Assembly: GCA_015345905.1 (NCBI GenBank)
Contig: JADDTR010000018.1
Coordinates: 248,361 to 312,360 of the forward strand
From: Aotearoamyces nothofagi
Lineage: Eukaryota; Ascomycota; Leotiomycetes; Leotiales; Tympanidaceae
Length of the DNA stretch: 64,000 nt
Reading direction: 5' to 3'
The notes under the pieces were generated by a model. It searched no databases and had not been told where the DNA came from. It was given only the letters and a program-made list of their open reading frames with translations. The first letter of the stretch is position 1. The number at the start of each line of letters is the position of its first letter. Positions 46,559 through 57,914 of the stretch are shown here, in pieces. The position numbers and the translations under genes were made by a program.

Positions 46559-47279
46559 CGCGAAGGTGTTGTGAGGAGTTCTATGGCGTAGGAGTGTTCA
46601 GGTCAATGGATGACAGGTCTGAGGAGTGGTGAAGGGGAGGGCGAGTGTCATTTGTAGTATCTGGATCGCCGTCAATGTCTGATGCAGCGTATAAATCGTG
46701 TCATGGAGCCCACCTGCTGTGGAGGACTCAGCCGACGAAGGCCGGTGGAGGTCCCGCCTGCCGAGCCAATGAGAGGCGAGCGAATTCAAACAACGGTCAC
46801 CGGCGCGCTAATTGGCGGATCGAAAGCGGTAAATGCGACTTAGAAGCTCCCTTGTGGCCTGATGGAGTGGATTCGCCCCGACTCCTCGACTGAGGCAGCG
46901 CTGAGACACGTGAGGGGGGCCAGGGGCCAGGGGAAGGCCGGGAAGGCTGAGGAGACAATGGCGACTGCCGGCCGCATTCGTGTTCGTTCAGCCTCATCCA
47001 TCGACTCCGACTCGCCCCAGCACACCCAACGGGCCCGATGCGGCTAGACGGCCCTTGGGGCACGCGAGAGGATGATCAGCCTCGCCAAATACCCCGGCGG
47101 GACACGAGTCGGCGGTCCGCCATACGTATGCTCCGGATCGCAGGCCTGAAGTCTGATAGAAAGTTGCTGAACGCTGTTCGTGCGCCGCAGTAAATGATCA
47201 GGACAATTCCCGTCGATACGCGCGTCTCCCTACCATACTGTGCCGAACCTATTCCCGCATGACCTGCGTGTCATGAAGC
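46559..47279. other. GC-rich intergenic between isa1 and the ARMH3-like gene
   Basis: 721 bp between divergent genes, GC-rich at 46730-47080 with a CAGGGGCCAGGGG-like short repeat near 46915-46935. Several short frames on both strands have no family resemblance. Shared promoter function is inferred from orientation. Confidence 0.4.
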
Positions 47280-49461
47280 ATGGAGCCGTCTCCCCTAACC
47301 CAGCAAGCCCGGCCTGAGGTGTTTCAACAAAAGATTGTCGAGCTCTACGAGGCCTTGTTCAAGGTAGGAGATGGGGTGCCGCACTCTCTTTCAGCGCACA
47401 GGAAACTGACGGTTGCGCGCCTAGGACGAAGATGACCAGGAGAAGTCGGAAGGCTTCTGGCGTGAATTCTTCCTTCTGCGACCAGATACGGCGAATCTAC
47501 AGCGTATCTTGGACGAGTTGAGCGCCGACGACCTTATACACCTCCACGTCTGCCCATGTGCTCCCGACGATCCTGACACTCGCTGAACGATATCTAGGCA
47601 CAAGTGCGACCACTCTTTGCTCGAGCAGTAAAGAATATCAAAGCTGGAACCCCTCCAGCAGATGCGCACGCGTTGGATGTAAGGTACCCTTTCCGGTCAT
47701 GAAGCCAAAGCTTACACATGCAGACCTTGACAGCACTCCTAGCTTCTGTCCTTGGGAAGAAATACACCAATCCAAGTTCCGATACGATCAATGTCCTAGC
47801 CGGTCTGGACCAAGTCGACGCAATATTCACGGAATTTGTCGCGACACTTGACTGTTCGATTAGAACTGGGAGATCATGTGGGTTATAAATGGATCAGTAT
47901 TTCTACATGTTCTAACTGCAATAGTGGAAATACGACAGAAAGCTATCAAGGTAGCTCTATCCGTGGTGTCCGGGGCGTATCAAACTAGTCTTCTTTCATA
48001 TTTTACTCACAGAGATCTTTTCCCCTCCTTGATGAAGGTACGTGCGGCGTCAATATTCTCTAAATCAATACGCTGATAATATCAGTTTATTCAGGATTCT
48101 GATACTATACCGCGAGCTTTTGAGCCCTTCACCCTTCTTGGCCTGTTGGCGAATTACAACAAGTTCGAATCCCAGAACCCCTACAAGTTACGGCTGGGCG
48201 ATTTTGTCAACGAGGCGACTATACAGAAGATAATAAAATCCGTCGGATCCAGCAGCTCCTTATTAAGGAATCGATATGTGGAGGTCCAGGAGGATTTGCC
48301 CGAAGGCTGGTCGCTCAGCACGGCCCTGAGCATGTTTGGCCTAGGCGCCATTGCCCCAGGCGCGAAGCCAGCAACACCCACAATCGACCCTGAAGTCGCC
48401 AAGGAACTATTCTCAAAACTGTGCGTATATCGGTATTACCGGCTGGATCATACTGACCGCTTTACAGGCCAGGGACGGAGGCCGCTGTATTACTAGCAAC
48501 CTATGATTTCGCCCACGCCAATAAGCTATTCTGTTTCAACTTTGTTTCGACAACTGGAGAAGCTAAGCAATTAGAGTCTCCGATTAGCTCTTACCTATCT
48601 CTTACATCCTACCTCCTCCAACATGCATATACCTCCTCACGACCTTCCCTTTACTCTCGGCTTAATCTCCTAACAATCAGATTGCTGGTCGAAGATCAGG
48701 TACTCTGCAAGCGGATATGCGGTGCTGAGAGCAAAACCGCAGTTAGGTTATGTCGGCAGCGACAGCCATACTTACCACTAGTCCGTAGCGAGCGGGTTCT
48801 TGCAGCAAGCATTCTCGATATCATGATCGACGGGATCAACCACAACCTCAGACGCCGGCTGGACGTCGACCTCTATATCCTCTTGATCGGAATCATCCTC
48901 CGCCTTATCTCACACCTCTCCCGCTCTCGCACGCGCCTGAATTACCACTGGTCAGAACTGTTCCGTTCTCTCCTTACCCTCGTCCGTTTCCTCACCACCT
49001 ACACCTCGGACCTCAAACAATCCACGAACATCGAAGTCCTGCTGGACGATATGGTAAATCTCATTGCTCTCTCACTCTCCGCTGGCGAGGCCTTCCTTCC
49101 CAACCCGGCCTCTTACGACGATCTCTTCTACAAGCTGGTCGAGACAGGGGAGATCTTAACAAGGTTCCGTGACAATTATGATCTAGGCAGGCGGCCAAAG
49201 AGCTCTATCGCAACGCTGATCAGCGTCAGCACGCACTACAAAGAACTTCTAGCTGACGGAGTATCCGGCAAGAAGATAAAAAACCTCACGAGCGCTCAGG
49301 TAGCAGGCGTGATCAAACAGGGCTACGAGACGTTAAGCATCCAGGCCAAAGACGGGCTGGATAGCTGGGACAAGTACCGCGAAGCCGACGAGCGGGTCTT
49401 CCTGAAGAAGATGGCACGGGCGGTGGTCGACGACGTCAAAAAGCTCGTGACGGAGGACTGA
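47280..49461 (+). CDS. ARMH3/DUF1741 armadillo-like protein
   Basis: Homologue of ARMH3 (C10orf76) and fission yeast SPAC20F10.02c-type proteins, which are alpha-solenoids acting at the Golgi with PI4KB/GBF1 in animals. At least seven exons can be followed: 47280-47363, 47425-47547, 47598-47678, 47724 to about 47874, about 47923-48026, about 48090-48419, then about 48470-49461. Marker stretches include MEPSPLTQQARPEVF, SEGFWREFFLLRPD, NPSSDTINVLAGLDQVDA, YFTHRDLFPSLMK, DDFVNEATIQKII-like sequence, RLCRQRQPYLPLV and LDIMIDGINHNLRRRLDVDL (conserved DUF1741 core). Predicted length is about 610 residues. Introns are 45-61 bp. An out-of-frame ATG eight bases upstream overlaps the start. The cellular role in fungi is unestablished; assignment to the family is strong. 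Confidence 0.85.
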
Positions 49462-51532
49462 GGGATAGATCTGATTAATCCGGCAAGGTAGACTGCAATA
49501 AATGAGATGAAAAGAAAGCATGCCGGCCACCATGCCGCCTCTCCACAGTAAAGAACCGTACCCGTAGATGCAGTCCCCCTTCCAGCAATGCCCGCTAGCC
49601 GGCCCCCTTTTGAACCCCCGCGACTGCCCCGAGCCTCACGTGATTTGAATAGATCGAACCCTAGGTTAGTAGAGTTCAATATCGTCAAGAGGCCTCCCGA
49701 CCCTGCAACGCAGAGATCCGGCTCGCCCGCCGACCCTCGCCATATGCAACATCCGGAGCACGAGAGCAGCGACGTCGTCGGCGGACATGGCGAAGGGTCC
49801 GCAGATACAGTAGAGACGAGGGCTCGGCCGGAGCAAAACTACCCGTGCCGCCACACCTCTGCCGCTGCCGCGCATCAAGGCGGGAGAAAGGAAGGGGGGA
49901 AGAAGAAAAGAGGAGGGAGTTCCCGGGCCCCCAGACCAGAGCAGAGCAGAGCAGAGCCGCACGCACGCACGCACGCACGCACGCAGGACTCAGGCCGCCG
50001 CTTCCAAGTGCCGGCGCCCACAGCCGGACACGCCATCCAACTCGGGATGGGCTTGCGATCTGGATCTGGCGAGCAGGGTCGGGTCCCGGCTCCGCACAGA
50101 GCGGCAGAGCGCGACCCGGCTGGCCTCTACTGTATAGGGGTACTGCTGCTGCTGCTGCTGGCGCATCAAAAGTGCGATTCCGGGAAAACGGAAACAGATC
50201 GGCTCTGGGTGACGAGGAGACGAGATGGGATAATGAAGGGGAGGGAGATGAAGTGAAATGAAATGAAATGAAATAAAATGAAATGAAATATATGCGCGAC
50301 CTCGGTCGCCTCGCTAGATGGAGCAGAGGACAAAGAGGGGGAAGGGGCGAGCAGGAGAGCGAGAACGGACAGTCCATCTAGATATATACCTCCTCGTCTA
50401 CGTCTCTCGTCGCTGACACGGCGCGTCAGGGGGAACGCAGACATCTCGAGCCACGAAGGGAGGGCCGTCGCCGACGACAGGCCCAAAGCCTCGACGAACG
50501 AACAAACAGAACTCGGCCTACCAGACAAGCCTCTGCCGGCCCCCCTACGAGCGATCGGCCGTGTATCGAAGAGAGGCCCGGCGCGCCCGTGCGTGCTCGG
50601 AAGGCTGGGCACCCGCGAGAGAGACGCAGGGCGGGCAAACAAGCAGGGCGAGACCCCTGGCCGCTCCGCTGTTCCCAGCCGCTGGCCTCGGCGCGTCGCA
50701 GAGCTGACTGCGCCGCGCTGCGCTGCGCTGCGGTCCCCGGCGGGATGGGATATCTGAGGCGCCGCCTGCCGGGAGTGCGGGGGCTTGGTGCTGGCCGAGA
50801 GCCTGAGATGGGGGTTGTGGGCTGCTGGGATACGCTCTCGCTGTCGAGCGATCCGAAACGGGAAAACCTCGAGCGGCGCATCGAGCGGCGTGGAGCAGGC
50901 TAGACTACCAAGCCTCAGATCTCTAATGGCGGCGAGGAATCCTGTTGGCAGGGTCCGCCGAGCGAGAGGTCCCCGGGAGTTTAGAGATGCTTCAGCCACG
51001 CCAATTGGGCTCCCGAGAGGCTTCTTTCCTTGTCCCAAACAGTACCTCTTGCCGCGGACAAGCTTTCCGAGCGTCAGAGCCATCCTTGACCGACCGACAG
51101 TTTACTCCATCAAGCATCAAAGCGCACACTGCATCGGGTAACCTTGTTCTCAGTCCGCTAGTTTTAGCCTTCGAAGCCCTGGCCTCGCTGTGGAGGCGAG
51201 CAAAAGAAGCTTATATCTGCAGAGGCCAAGCCAGGTACACAGCCTCTCTCTCTCCCTCTCTCTCTCTTGGCGGCCGTGTCATGTTTGTTTCTTTTCTCTG
51301 CTCTGTATCAACCGCTGGGAATTCGCATCCAGCACCCCTTTCGTCGAGATTCGAAACCATGGATAGTCCATGTCTAGAAGGATCTCTTGTACATAAAGCT
51401 CTCAAGGAACGGTGAGGTGAAGGCTTTTCCTATCATCAACAGCCGCCATTTCCTGTACAATCATTCCTTTCTCTTCTACTCATATATACTTAATCTTTCA
51501 GGAGACGCTGGTCCTCTCTTCCTTCATCCATC
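49462..51532. other. GC-rich, microsatellite-rich stretch without a credible gene
   Basis: About 2.07 kb. It contains (GCAC)n at about 49962-49985, (CTG)n at about 50142-50160, an AAATG-type pentanucleotide run at about 50254-50290, CTGCG repeats near 50709-50730 and CT tracts at 51242-51268. Long frames on both strands (for example 49588-50256 +, 50166-51083 -) are products of GC-rich low-complexity sequence. The last 60 bp before 51533 is a CT-rich leader with a TATA-like ATATATAC at about 51483, probably the promoter of the Egh16-like gene. Confidence 0.5.
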
Positions 51533-52531
51533 ATGCAGTTCTCGGCCTTTGCTATTGCTCTGGTAGCATACTCAGAACTCGTAGCAGGTCACGGCGCCAT
51601 CGTCAGCGCCGTTGGCGACCAAGGGGGAGCTGGGACAGCCCTCGGCAGTAAGTCTGCTCCTGGTCTCCTCTCTTCTATATCTACTGCTGATCGCAATGCC
51701 AGTTGTTGCCAGCACTCCCCGTGACGGAACTGCTCGCAACCCGGACCAGCAGGACACCACCCGCTTCAAGGGCGACGCTGCTGATACGTGCGGAGAGACG
51801 CTCGGCGGTGGGACCAACGATCCCACGACGCAAGTCGCTCAGGTTCAAGCCGCGAGCAACGGAACTCTGCCCCAGATCTCGGCAGGCGGATCTCTCGCGA
51901 TGACATTACACCAGGTGAATGGCGATGGCGCTGGTAAGCACTCTACTTGGGGACCTGACCTACCATTGCATAGTACTAATGTGCTTGTTCGAAGGTCCTT
52001 ATACATGCACGATTGATAGCACGGGAACCGGGGCTGCCGGCACCGCCATGGAGGTGACGGCACAAGTGCCCGGAGTCAACTCCAGAAGCAAGGCCAAAGC
52101 CACAGACTTTGTAAGTCCCATCCCACCCACGCCCACCTCGGGGCGCTGACATGTGCTCCAGCCACTCAACGTGGCGGTGCCAGCCGGCCAGACCTGCAGC
52201 GGAACCGTCGGAGGAGTCAGCAACGTCTGCATGGTCAAGTGCATGAACGCGGCCAGTAAGAACCCCTCCCCCACCTCTGCCCACCCAGCCCCCTGCTCAC
52301 CAGGCTCTAGACGCCGGCCCTTTCGGCGGCTGTGTCCCCGTCCAGATGGCTGATCCGACAGCGGCTGCGGCGGGTAACACGACGGCAGCCTCTGGCTCAA
52401 CGGGAGAGGCAGCGGGCACCGCATCGGCCGCAGCCATCTCGGCCACGGCTGCGAGGGCGGCTGCGAGGGCGGCTGCGAGGACGGCAGAGAAGCCCCAGCC
52501 GGCCAAGCTGGCGCGAGCGTTCTATGCATGA
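51533..52531 (+). CDS. Egh16-like secreted protein (Mas/Gas1 type)
   Basis: Egh16/Mas/Gas1 proteins (DUF3129) are small secreted or appressorial surface proteins; some are virulence factors of plant or insect pathogens, though they also occur in saprobes. Five exons (51533-51647, 51703-51933, 51995-52110, 52162-52255, 52311-52531) total 777 nt, 258 residues. A signal peptide covers about 1-19 ([19 protein letters not shown]), followed by [13 protein letters not shown], the family start. Conserved blocks include [61 protein letters not shown] and [11 protein letters not shown]. The C-terminal 50 residues are Ala/Thr-rich with RAA repeats, absent from the compact core. Neighbouring sequence is gene-poor and borders a transposon fragment. 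The molecular function of the family is not known. Confidence 0.88.
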
Positions 52532-52876
52532 AGGGGGGGGGAGGCCATGGCCATTCCATAATCTTGCTGTCGGGGAGCTGGGTGAAGGACACGTATTGTA
52601 CATATATAGACTCTGCAGGACAGGACGAACCGGACTGGTGATTCTCAATGATAATGCATTTTCATAGTCCCGCAGCACCCTGAGAGATCGAGCAGCTTCT
52701 TTGACGGCCCTCTCTGGGACCGACCAGGGCTCACGGCCGACTTATAGACAGGCCAACAGCCGGATATCAGATCCTGTACAAGTACAAATGTGTATACAGC
52801 TGCGCCGCTTCCCTCGCCGTGAGCAAGACACATGCAGAGCGAAGAGAACTCGAACGCGGACCCGGAGCCTCGAGAG
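52532..52876. other. Intergenic downstream of the Egh16-like gene
   Basis: 345 bp of ordinary composition ending abruptly at an AT-rich repeat near 52877. No gene recognised. Confidence 0.4.
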
Positions 52877-53806
52877 CTATAAAATAAATCTTAAATTCTT
52901 TTATAAGCTTTATTGATTTCTATAGAGATCAATAGAAGTATAAATATTTAAATAAGAAAGGATAAGATAAACTATAGTATTTTAAACTTTGGTAGATTTT
53001 GTAAATAAGCTCAAATATATTATATAGTATTATATCTTGTATATTAAATAGAGAGTTCTCTAGTTCTAGATTCCTCAACTTGTTTATAGATATAGCTGTT
53101 TTAGAGTTTAAAATAGTATTAAAGTTTTGAAGTTGGGATCTTTGGCTTTCTCTTTATATAATATACTATATATTATAAATATATATACTATTAAATAGAG
53201 AGCTCTCTAGTTCTAGATTCCTCAGCTTGTTTATAGATATAGTTGTTTTAGAGTTTAAAATAGTATTAAAGTTTTGAAGTTGGGATCTTTGGCTTTCTCT
53301 TTATATAATATACTACAAGTTGGTAGATTTCTATTATTCAAGTAATATCTATAGACTTTATACTTTCTTCTAGTCAGGATATTTATTCTCTATTGCTACT
53401 TTATTTAATATAGTCTATAAATTCTCTAGCTAAAATAGAAGGTCAATATTTATATTCTCCAATCTCAGAGATAGATAACAATAGTATAGAATAAATACTA
53501 TATAGCAATAAAGATAGTAAAGTAATATCTCTAATTGTTAATACTTTGAATTTAGATCTCTAGGATACTTTATTATATACTTTAAAAAAAACATCTAAAC
53601 AACTGCTTTAAACTATATCTTATAAGAAAGATATTTTCACAAGGACTTTACAGAGACTTTGCAGAAAAACTTATATTTCCAAGTCTCTGTACGTTGGTGA
53701 TACTGGAAGTTTTGTCCGATTAGGTGAATTACCCAGCAGCACACCTGAATTGGTTAACTTGCTGTAGAGTTGGCGGGATCCCGAATTGGCGCGTACAATG
53801 CATCAG
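52877..53806 (-). mobile_element. Truncated, AT-rich (RIP-like) copy of a TIR DNA transposon
   Basis: This segment is the reverse complement, with many differences, of about 59882-60955 in the intact copy further right. The outer end reads AATTGGCGCGTACAATGCATCAG in pieces at 53784-53806, which corresponds to the terminal inverted repeat. The inner side breaks off at about 52877, so the rest of the element is missing. It is mainly A/T with TA-rich words and frequent stops, except the last 130 bp near the terminal repeat, which keeps more C and G. It contains an internal 147-bp-offset duplication. The transposon class is not certain. Confidence 0.7.
53043..53316. repeat. Tandem duplication inside the left transposon copy
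   Basis: Two copies of about 125 bp start at about 53043 and 53190. They differ at only about three positions, all C/T transitions as read on one strand or the other. The close match indicates duplication late relative to the decay of the element. Confidence 0.75.
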
Positions 53807-54059
53807 GTCTGGCGACTATGCGGTGTCTGTAGCGCCGGCTGTCTCATCTCAGGTCAGCTCATCTCTCTTGTAGTACAGTGCAGTCGTCGTAGCACAGCAC
53901 AGTCCAGCAGGCGGCGGCTACGGAAACGTGACGGGCGCGGCACAGCCAATGAAGTGCGGGCGAGGGCGGGGCGATGAGACACGCGGACTGGGGGAAGGGT
54001 TCGGCGCAGGCGCAGGCGACGAGAGGGCGAATGGGCGAATGGCTGGATGGGTGGATGGG

Positions 54060-54245
54060 ATGGGCAGGATGGCAGAGAGGCAGAGAGGCAGAGAGGTAGA
54101 CAGGTAGACAGACAGAGAGACAGACAGTCGAATAGGCAGCCAGACAGGCAGCCAGGCAGCCAAGACAGATAGGCAGACAGGTAGATAGGCAAGCGAACAG
54201 GCAGCCGAATAGGCAGCCGAATAGGCAGCCAGGTATACCTAATAG
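54060..54245. repeat. Degenerate CAGACAGG/CAGCCAGG minisatellite
   Basis: Irregular repetition of 8-12 bp words such as AGAGGCAG, GGTAGACA and AGGCAGCC over about 185 bp. It explains the Leu/Ser-repeat antisense frame across this stretch. Confidence 0.7.
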
Positions 54246-54310
54246 ACAAGCCAGACAGGCGAACCGGCATTGCTATCGGTACCTCGCTCTCTGAACTGGC
54301 TAACTGGCTC

Positions 54311-54372
54311 TGACCTGGAACCCGTGATCTGCCCTGAACCCGTGATCTTGCCCTGAACCCGTGATCTTGCCC
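54311..54372. repeat. Three tandem ~20-bp repeats
   Basis: The unit CCTGAACCCGTGATCTTGC (first copy lacking one T) occurs three times in a row. It is a simple minisatellite with no known role. Confidence 0.7.
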
Positions 54373-55646
54373 TCTAAGCGATGCCAGCCGTGCGACGTCA
54401 TCGACGGGCATCCACCCATCGTCCGTACCTGCTTTGTTCCAACTTCCACCCTTTGTTTTCCTGCTTCCAGCTTCCAATGCCGGTCTGGCAGTGCCACTCG
54501 CGACCACGCTCGGCCTGTGCAGCTCGTGCCTGCTTCCGGCCAGGGACAGACAATCCTGGCTGCCTGTCTCGCCGTCCACTGTGAAGCTATATATCTCTAA
54601 TCTATGTCGATCGGCCTTCCTCCATGGACCTGCTGCCGGCCATTCGCATGCCTCTCCTCCCTCCCCTCCCCTCGCTGCCCCTCGGCATCACAGCCCTCGA
54701 TGGCGTCACGCTGCAGCGCGTCGATGGGCTGGGGCAATTGGAGTGGCTCTGGCAGCAGGCCTGCCCGCCCGGCCCTCTCACGGGAGAGTAGAAGAAGAGA
54801 ACGTGAGCCCCCCCGGAGGCGACTTTTGGAAAGATGGGCACCGTCAACAGTATCGCACCAGCTCCGCCGGTGTCCCCTTGCGATTCCCAGAACGTGTATA
54901 TCAGCAAACTCTGTTCCGCACGTCTGTCTGCCTTTGGACGGCCTGCTCTAGAGGGATGTACAAGGTTCGGCAACTGTACGCATCGCAAGCCAGAACGGAG
55001 CAGCAGCAAGCCATCCTCTGACTGCCGTCGGCGCATCACCATCATACAGCAGCAGCATCATACAGCAGCAGAAGGAGTCACCCCAGAGAACTCACCCCCC
55101 AGGAATCAGCTCGCTCTGGGCCTCCGCGGCCTCGGATTCAGTCGCGACGGCCGACAAAGAATCGACTGGGCCACGGGCGTTCCTGGCAGCGCCTATTTTT
55201 GGAATCTCGCGTCTGGGCGACAAAGCATATCGAGTCGACCTCCAAACATCGAGAAGTCCAAAGACCCGTCGCAGGCCCGAAACCAGCGGGTTCGCTGCAG
55301 GAAACAAAGGAGCCGCGTGCGTGGATCTTCCATCCGAGTCTCGTCGTCGCGCTTCGCTTCGGACGCCTCGGTCGTGATTCAATAAAGTGTATGTCCTCTC
55401 GCTCTTCTCTCCCTTCTCGCTCGTTCTATTGTCCGCCCTATTCATCTAATTGCTATTGTCATTGACTCAACCACAACCACCCACACTCATAATATGTTCA
55501 CTCGCCACCATTTTCATTTGTGAATATTCCCAGTCATAGACGTCGCAGCTTTGCTTTTAATACCATTCCCGTTTCCACCGAAATAGATCCTCTGTCTCTT
55601 CACGTCATATCAAATCACTCCTGCTCCGTGCACTGCAAATACTAAG

Positions 55647-57914
55647 ATGTCTCCGCTGGAAGGATTCAGGCACTTTATTGCTTCGCATACCGAGATGTCT
55701 TCCGCCAAGAGGCAGGGAGAGTTTCCTGCCGTCCCGTCGAGCCTCAACGCTGGCGATCATGAGTTGCGGGACTTCTCCTTCGACCGCGAACTGGTTCCGG
55801 CCAATACTACACCCTACTACACGCCATATCTAGGTCTCCGCGCACGCTTATCACAGGCCTGGATCAACAAATGGACCATCCTACTAGCACTTGTCCTCTG
55901 TCGGGTACTTCTCGCCGTCAGAGGCCTCAACGATAATATCGCGTCCGCCAAGGTACAAGCAAACTCGGCATGCACCAGTGTTGAGAATGTGGGCAGCGCT
56001 ATGGCATCGATGCCCCATTACATGTCAGAAGGTGTCAACGCTCTAGCTGCCGACGGAGTAACCAGCGCAGTCAACGGCCTGATGGACATGCTGATGCTCG
56101 CTGTGACTGGCGTCGAGGAGATTGTGCTTTTTGTCATCAACCTGCTGACTTCGACCTATGTGTGCCTGATAACGCTGGTGGTTGGCGGAAGTCTGAAGGC
56201 GGGCATCGAGATGATTGAGAAGGTAGGAGACTTCTTCAACTCGACGATAAAGGACTTTACAGGCGCGATCTCGTCAGACCTGAGCTCCTTCCAAACCGAC
56301 CTGAACAAGTTCCTCAGTGCTATCGGTGACGTCTCGGGCTTACTAGGAGGGTCATCGGATCCTCCAACAATCAACCTTACTTCGCAAATCAATGCCTTGA
56401 ATGGAATTACCGTCAATACAAGCTCCATGGACCAGGATCTAACGGCCCTGCAGAACCAGATCCCGGATTTCCAGGAAGTCCAGAACTTCACCAACAATCT
56501 CATCTCGCTGCCGTTCGAGGAAATCAAGAAACTCATCAACGAATCCATGGCTGCATACACCTTTGACAAGAGCGTGTTCCCTGTCGCCGCAAAACAGGCC
56601 TTGACATTCTGCTCCGACAACAATGGCATCAGTGATTTCTTTGATGACCTATCCCATATTGCTTCCGTGGCTCGCAAGGCCTTTATCGCCGTCATTGTCA
56701 TCCTCGCCGTGCTGGCCTGCATTCCTATGGGATACCGTGAGATCTGGCGCTACCGAACGATGCAGCAGCGCGCACTCCTCCTGCAAAAGCATGCCTTTGA
56801 TCCTATGGACGTCATGTACATCGCGTCCAGGCCTTACACATCTACGGCAGGCATCAAGGTAGCGTCGAGGTTCAAGAGCACAAAGCGACAGATCTTAACC
56901 AGATGGGTTGTTGCCTACGCCACGACAGTGCCTGCACTCTTTGTGCTTGCTCTTGGTGTCGCCGGCCTCTTTTCTTGCCTGTGTCAGTACATTCTCCTGA
57001 GATCCATCGAAAAGGAAGTACCTGCCATAGCCAATGAGGTTGGCGACTTTGCCGACACTGTTGTCTCGGCTCTGAGCAATGCCTCCACGGCATGGGCTGT
57101 TTCTGCAAACAGCGTCATTGAGTCTACAAACACAAAAGTCAACAGTGACGTGTTCGGCTGGGTCAACACATCTACGACGGCGATCAACAACACCATTAAT
57201 ACCTTTGTGGACCAGGTCCAGCAAACTCTGAATGATACATTTGGCAATACAATCCTCTACGAGCCGGTTGAACAGACTCTGAACTGCCTCGTCTTCTTAA
57301 AGGTCGAAGGGATCCAGAAGGCCATCACCTGGGTAAGCGACAACGCGCATATCACATTCCCCGAATTTCAGCCAGACGTCTTCTCCCTTGGCGCTGCAGC
57401 GTCGATTACCAACTCCTCCAGCACTGAATCCTTCCTGAGCACACCGGGAAGCGATGCAACAGATGACATAACTGGCGTTGTCGACAAACTTGTCGATGCC
57501 ATGTCAAGTGCCATTTTGGAGGAGACGTATATTTCATGTGCACTGGTTGGAATATGGTTATCGATCGTTTTGATCGGTCTTACCCGAGCGATAGTTGGTA
57601 TGCTAGGCCGTGACAAGACAAGGGCCGAGGGCGGGCCAGTTGGATATACTGGTGATGGCCGTATACCACTTACTCCTCGTTCACCAAACCGAGGCGTAGA
57701 TGGAGATACCAAATTCCCTGATTTTGGAGGGCCAATCAACTCGGTATATCCTACAGAGAGTAACGAGAATATGACATGGGGAGCGGGTGGTTTGCAAACA
57801 GATGAGAAGATCGGCCATGCTGGCCAACGAAGCGTTGGGTCAGTACAGAAATCACACGCTAGGAGTTCTAGTTATGGTTATGTAGCAGGTGATGGAAAGG
57901 ATGACGCGATATGA
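55647..57914 (+). CDS. prm1: Plasma membrane fusion protein Prm1
   Basis: Prm1 is a multispanning membrane protein acting at cell-cell contact to fuse plasma membranes during mating and, in filamentous fungi, during germling and hyphal fusion. The frame is intact, 755 residues, the usual length. Hydrophobic segments: about 75-92 (ILLALVLCRVLLAV), 150-180, 345-365 (AFIAVIVILAVLACIPMG), 420-450 (TTVPALFVLALGVAGLFSCL) and 635-660 (ALVGIWLSIVLIGLTRAI). Two large loops with many N-x-S/T sites lie between the segments. The family blocks PYYTPYLGLRARLSQAWIN, RVLLAVRGLNDNI and YREIWRYRTMQQRA are recognisable. The start ATG 55647 is supported by the following MSPLEGFRHF, though a second Met at residue 17 (MSSAKR) is a possible start. 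It is isolated between transposon copies. Confidence 0.94.
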   Translation: MSPLEGFRHFIASHTEMSSAKRQGEFPAVPSSLNAGDHELRDFSFDRELVPANTTPYYTPYLGLRARLSQAWINKWTILLALVLCRVLLAVRGLNDNIASAKVQANSACTSVENVGSAMASMPHYMSEGVNALAADGVTSAVNGLMDMLMLAVTGVEEIVLFVINLLTSTYVCLITLVVGGSLKAGIEMIEKVGDFFNSTIKDFTGAISSDLSSFQTDLNKFLSAIGDVSGLLGGSSDPPTINLTSQINALNGITVNTSSMDQDLTALQNQIPDFQEVQNFTNNLISLPFEEIKKLINESMAAYTFDKSVFPVAAKQALTFCSDNNGISDFFDDLSHIASVARKAFIAVIVILAVLACIPMGYREIWRYRTMQQRALLLQKHAFDPMDVMYIASRPYTSTAGIKVASRFKSTKRQILTRWVVAYATTVPALFVLALGVAGLFSCLCQYILLRSIEKEVPAIANEVGDFADTVVSALSNASTAWAVSANSVIESTNTKVNSDVFGWVNTSTTAINNTINTFVDQVQQTLNDTFGNTILYEPVEQTLNCLVFLKVEGIQKAITWVSDNAHITFPEFQPDVFSLGAAASITNSSSTESFLSTPGSDATDDITGVVDKLVDAMSSAILEETYISCALVGIWLSIVLIGLTRAIVGMLGRDKTRAEGGPVGYTGDGRIPLTPRSPNRGVDGDTKFPDFGGPINSVYPTESNENMTWGAGGLQTDEKIGHAGQRSVGSVQKSHARSSSYGYVAGDGKDDAI

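Larger units (their letters stand above)
53807..55646. other. Low-complexity intergenic stretch before prm1
   Basis: 1.84 kb with a degenerate CAGACAGG/CAGCCAGG array at about 54060-54245, three ~20-bp repeats containing GAACCCGTGATCTTGCCCT at about 54311-54372, and CAGCAG runs near 55045-55075. Several long frames (53854-54579 -, 54434-55021 +, 54834-55385 +) are low-complexity and unlike known families. The last 250 bp is CT/CA-rich and is probably the prm1 leader and promoter. Confidence 0.45.

Noticed and set aside
49588-51083. Several long frames (for example 222, 230 and 305 codons)
   Set aside because: Low-complexity Arg/Ser/Ala/Pro frames in GC-rich microsatellite DNA, overlapping each other on both strands, with no recognisable domain.
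53854-54579. 241-codon minus-strand frame with Leu/Ser/Pro repeats
   Set aside because: It is a translation of the degenerate CAGACAGG minisatellite; no credible start or domain.
54434-55385. Plus-strand frames of 195 and 183 codons upstream of prm1
   Set aside because: They overlap in different frames, begin in repeats, and show no family features; probably leader or intergenic sequence.
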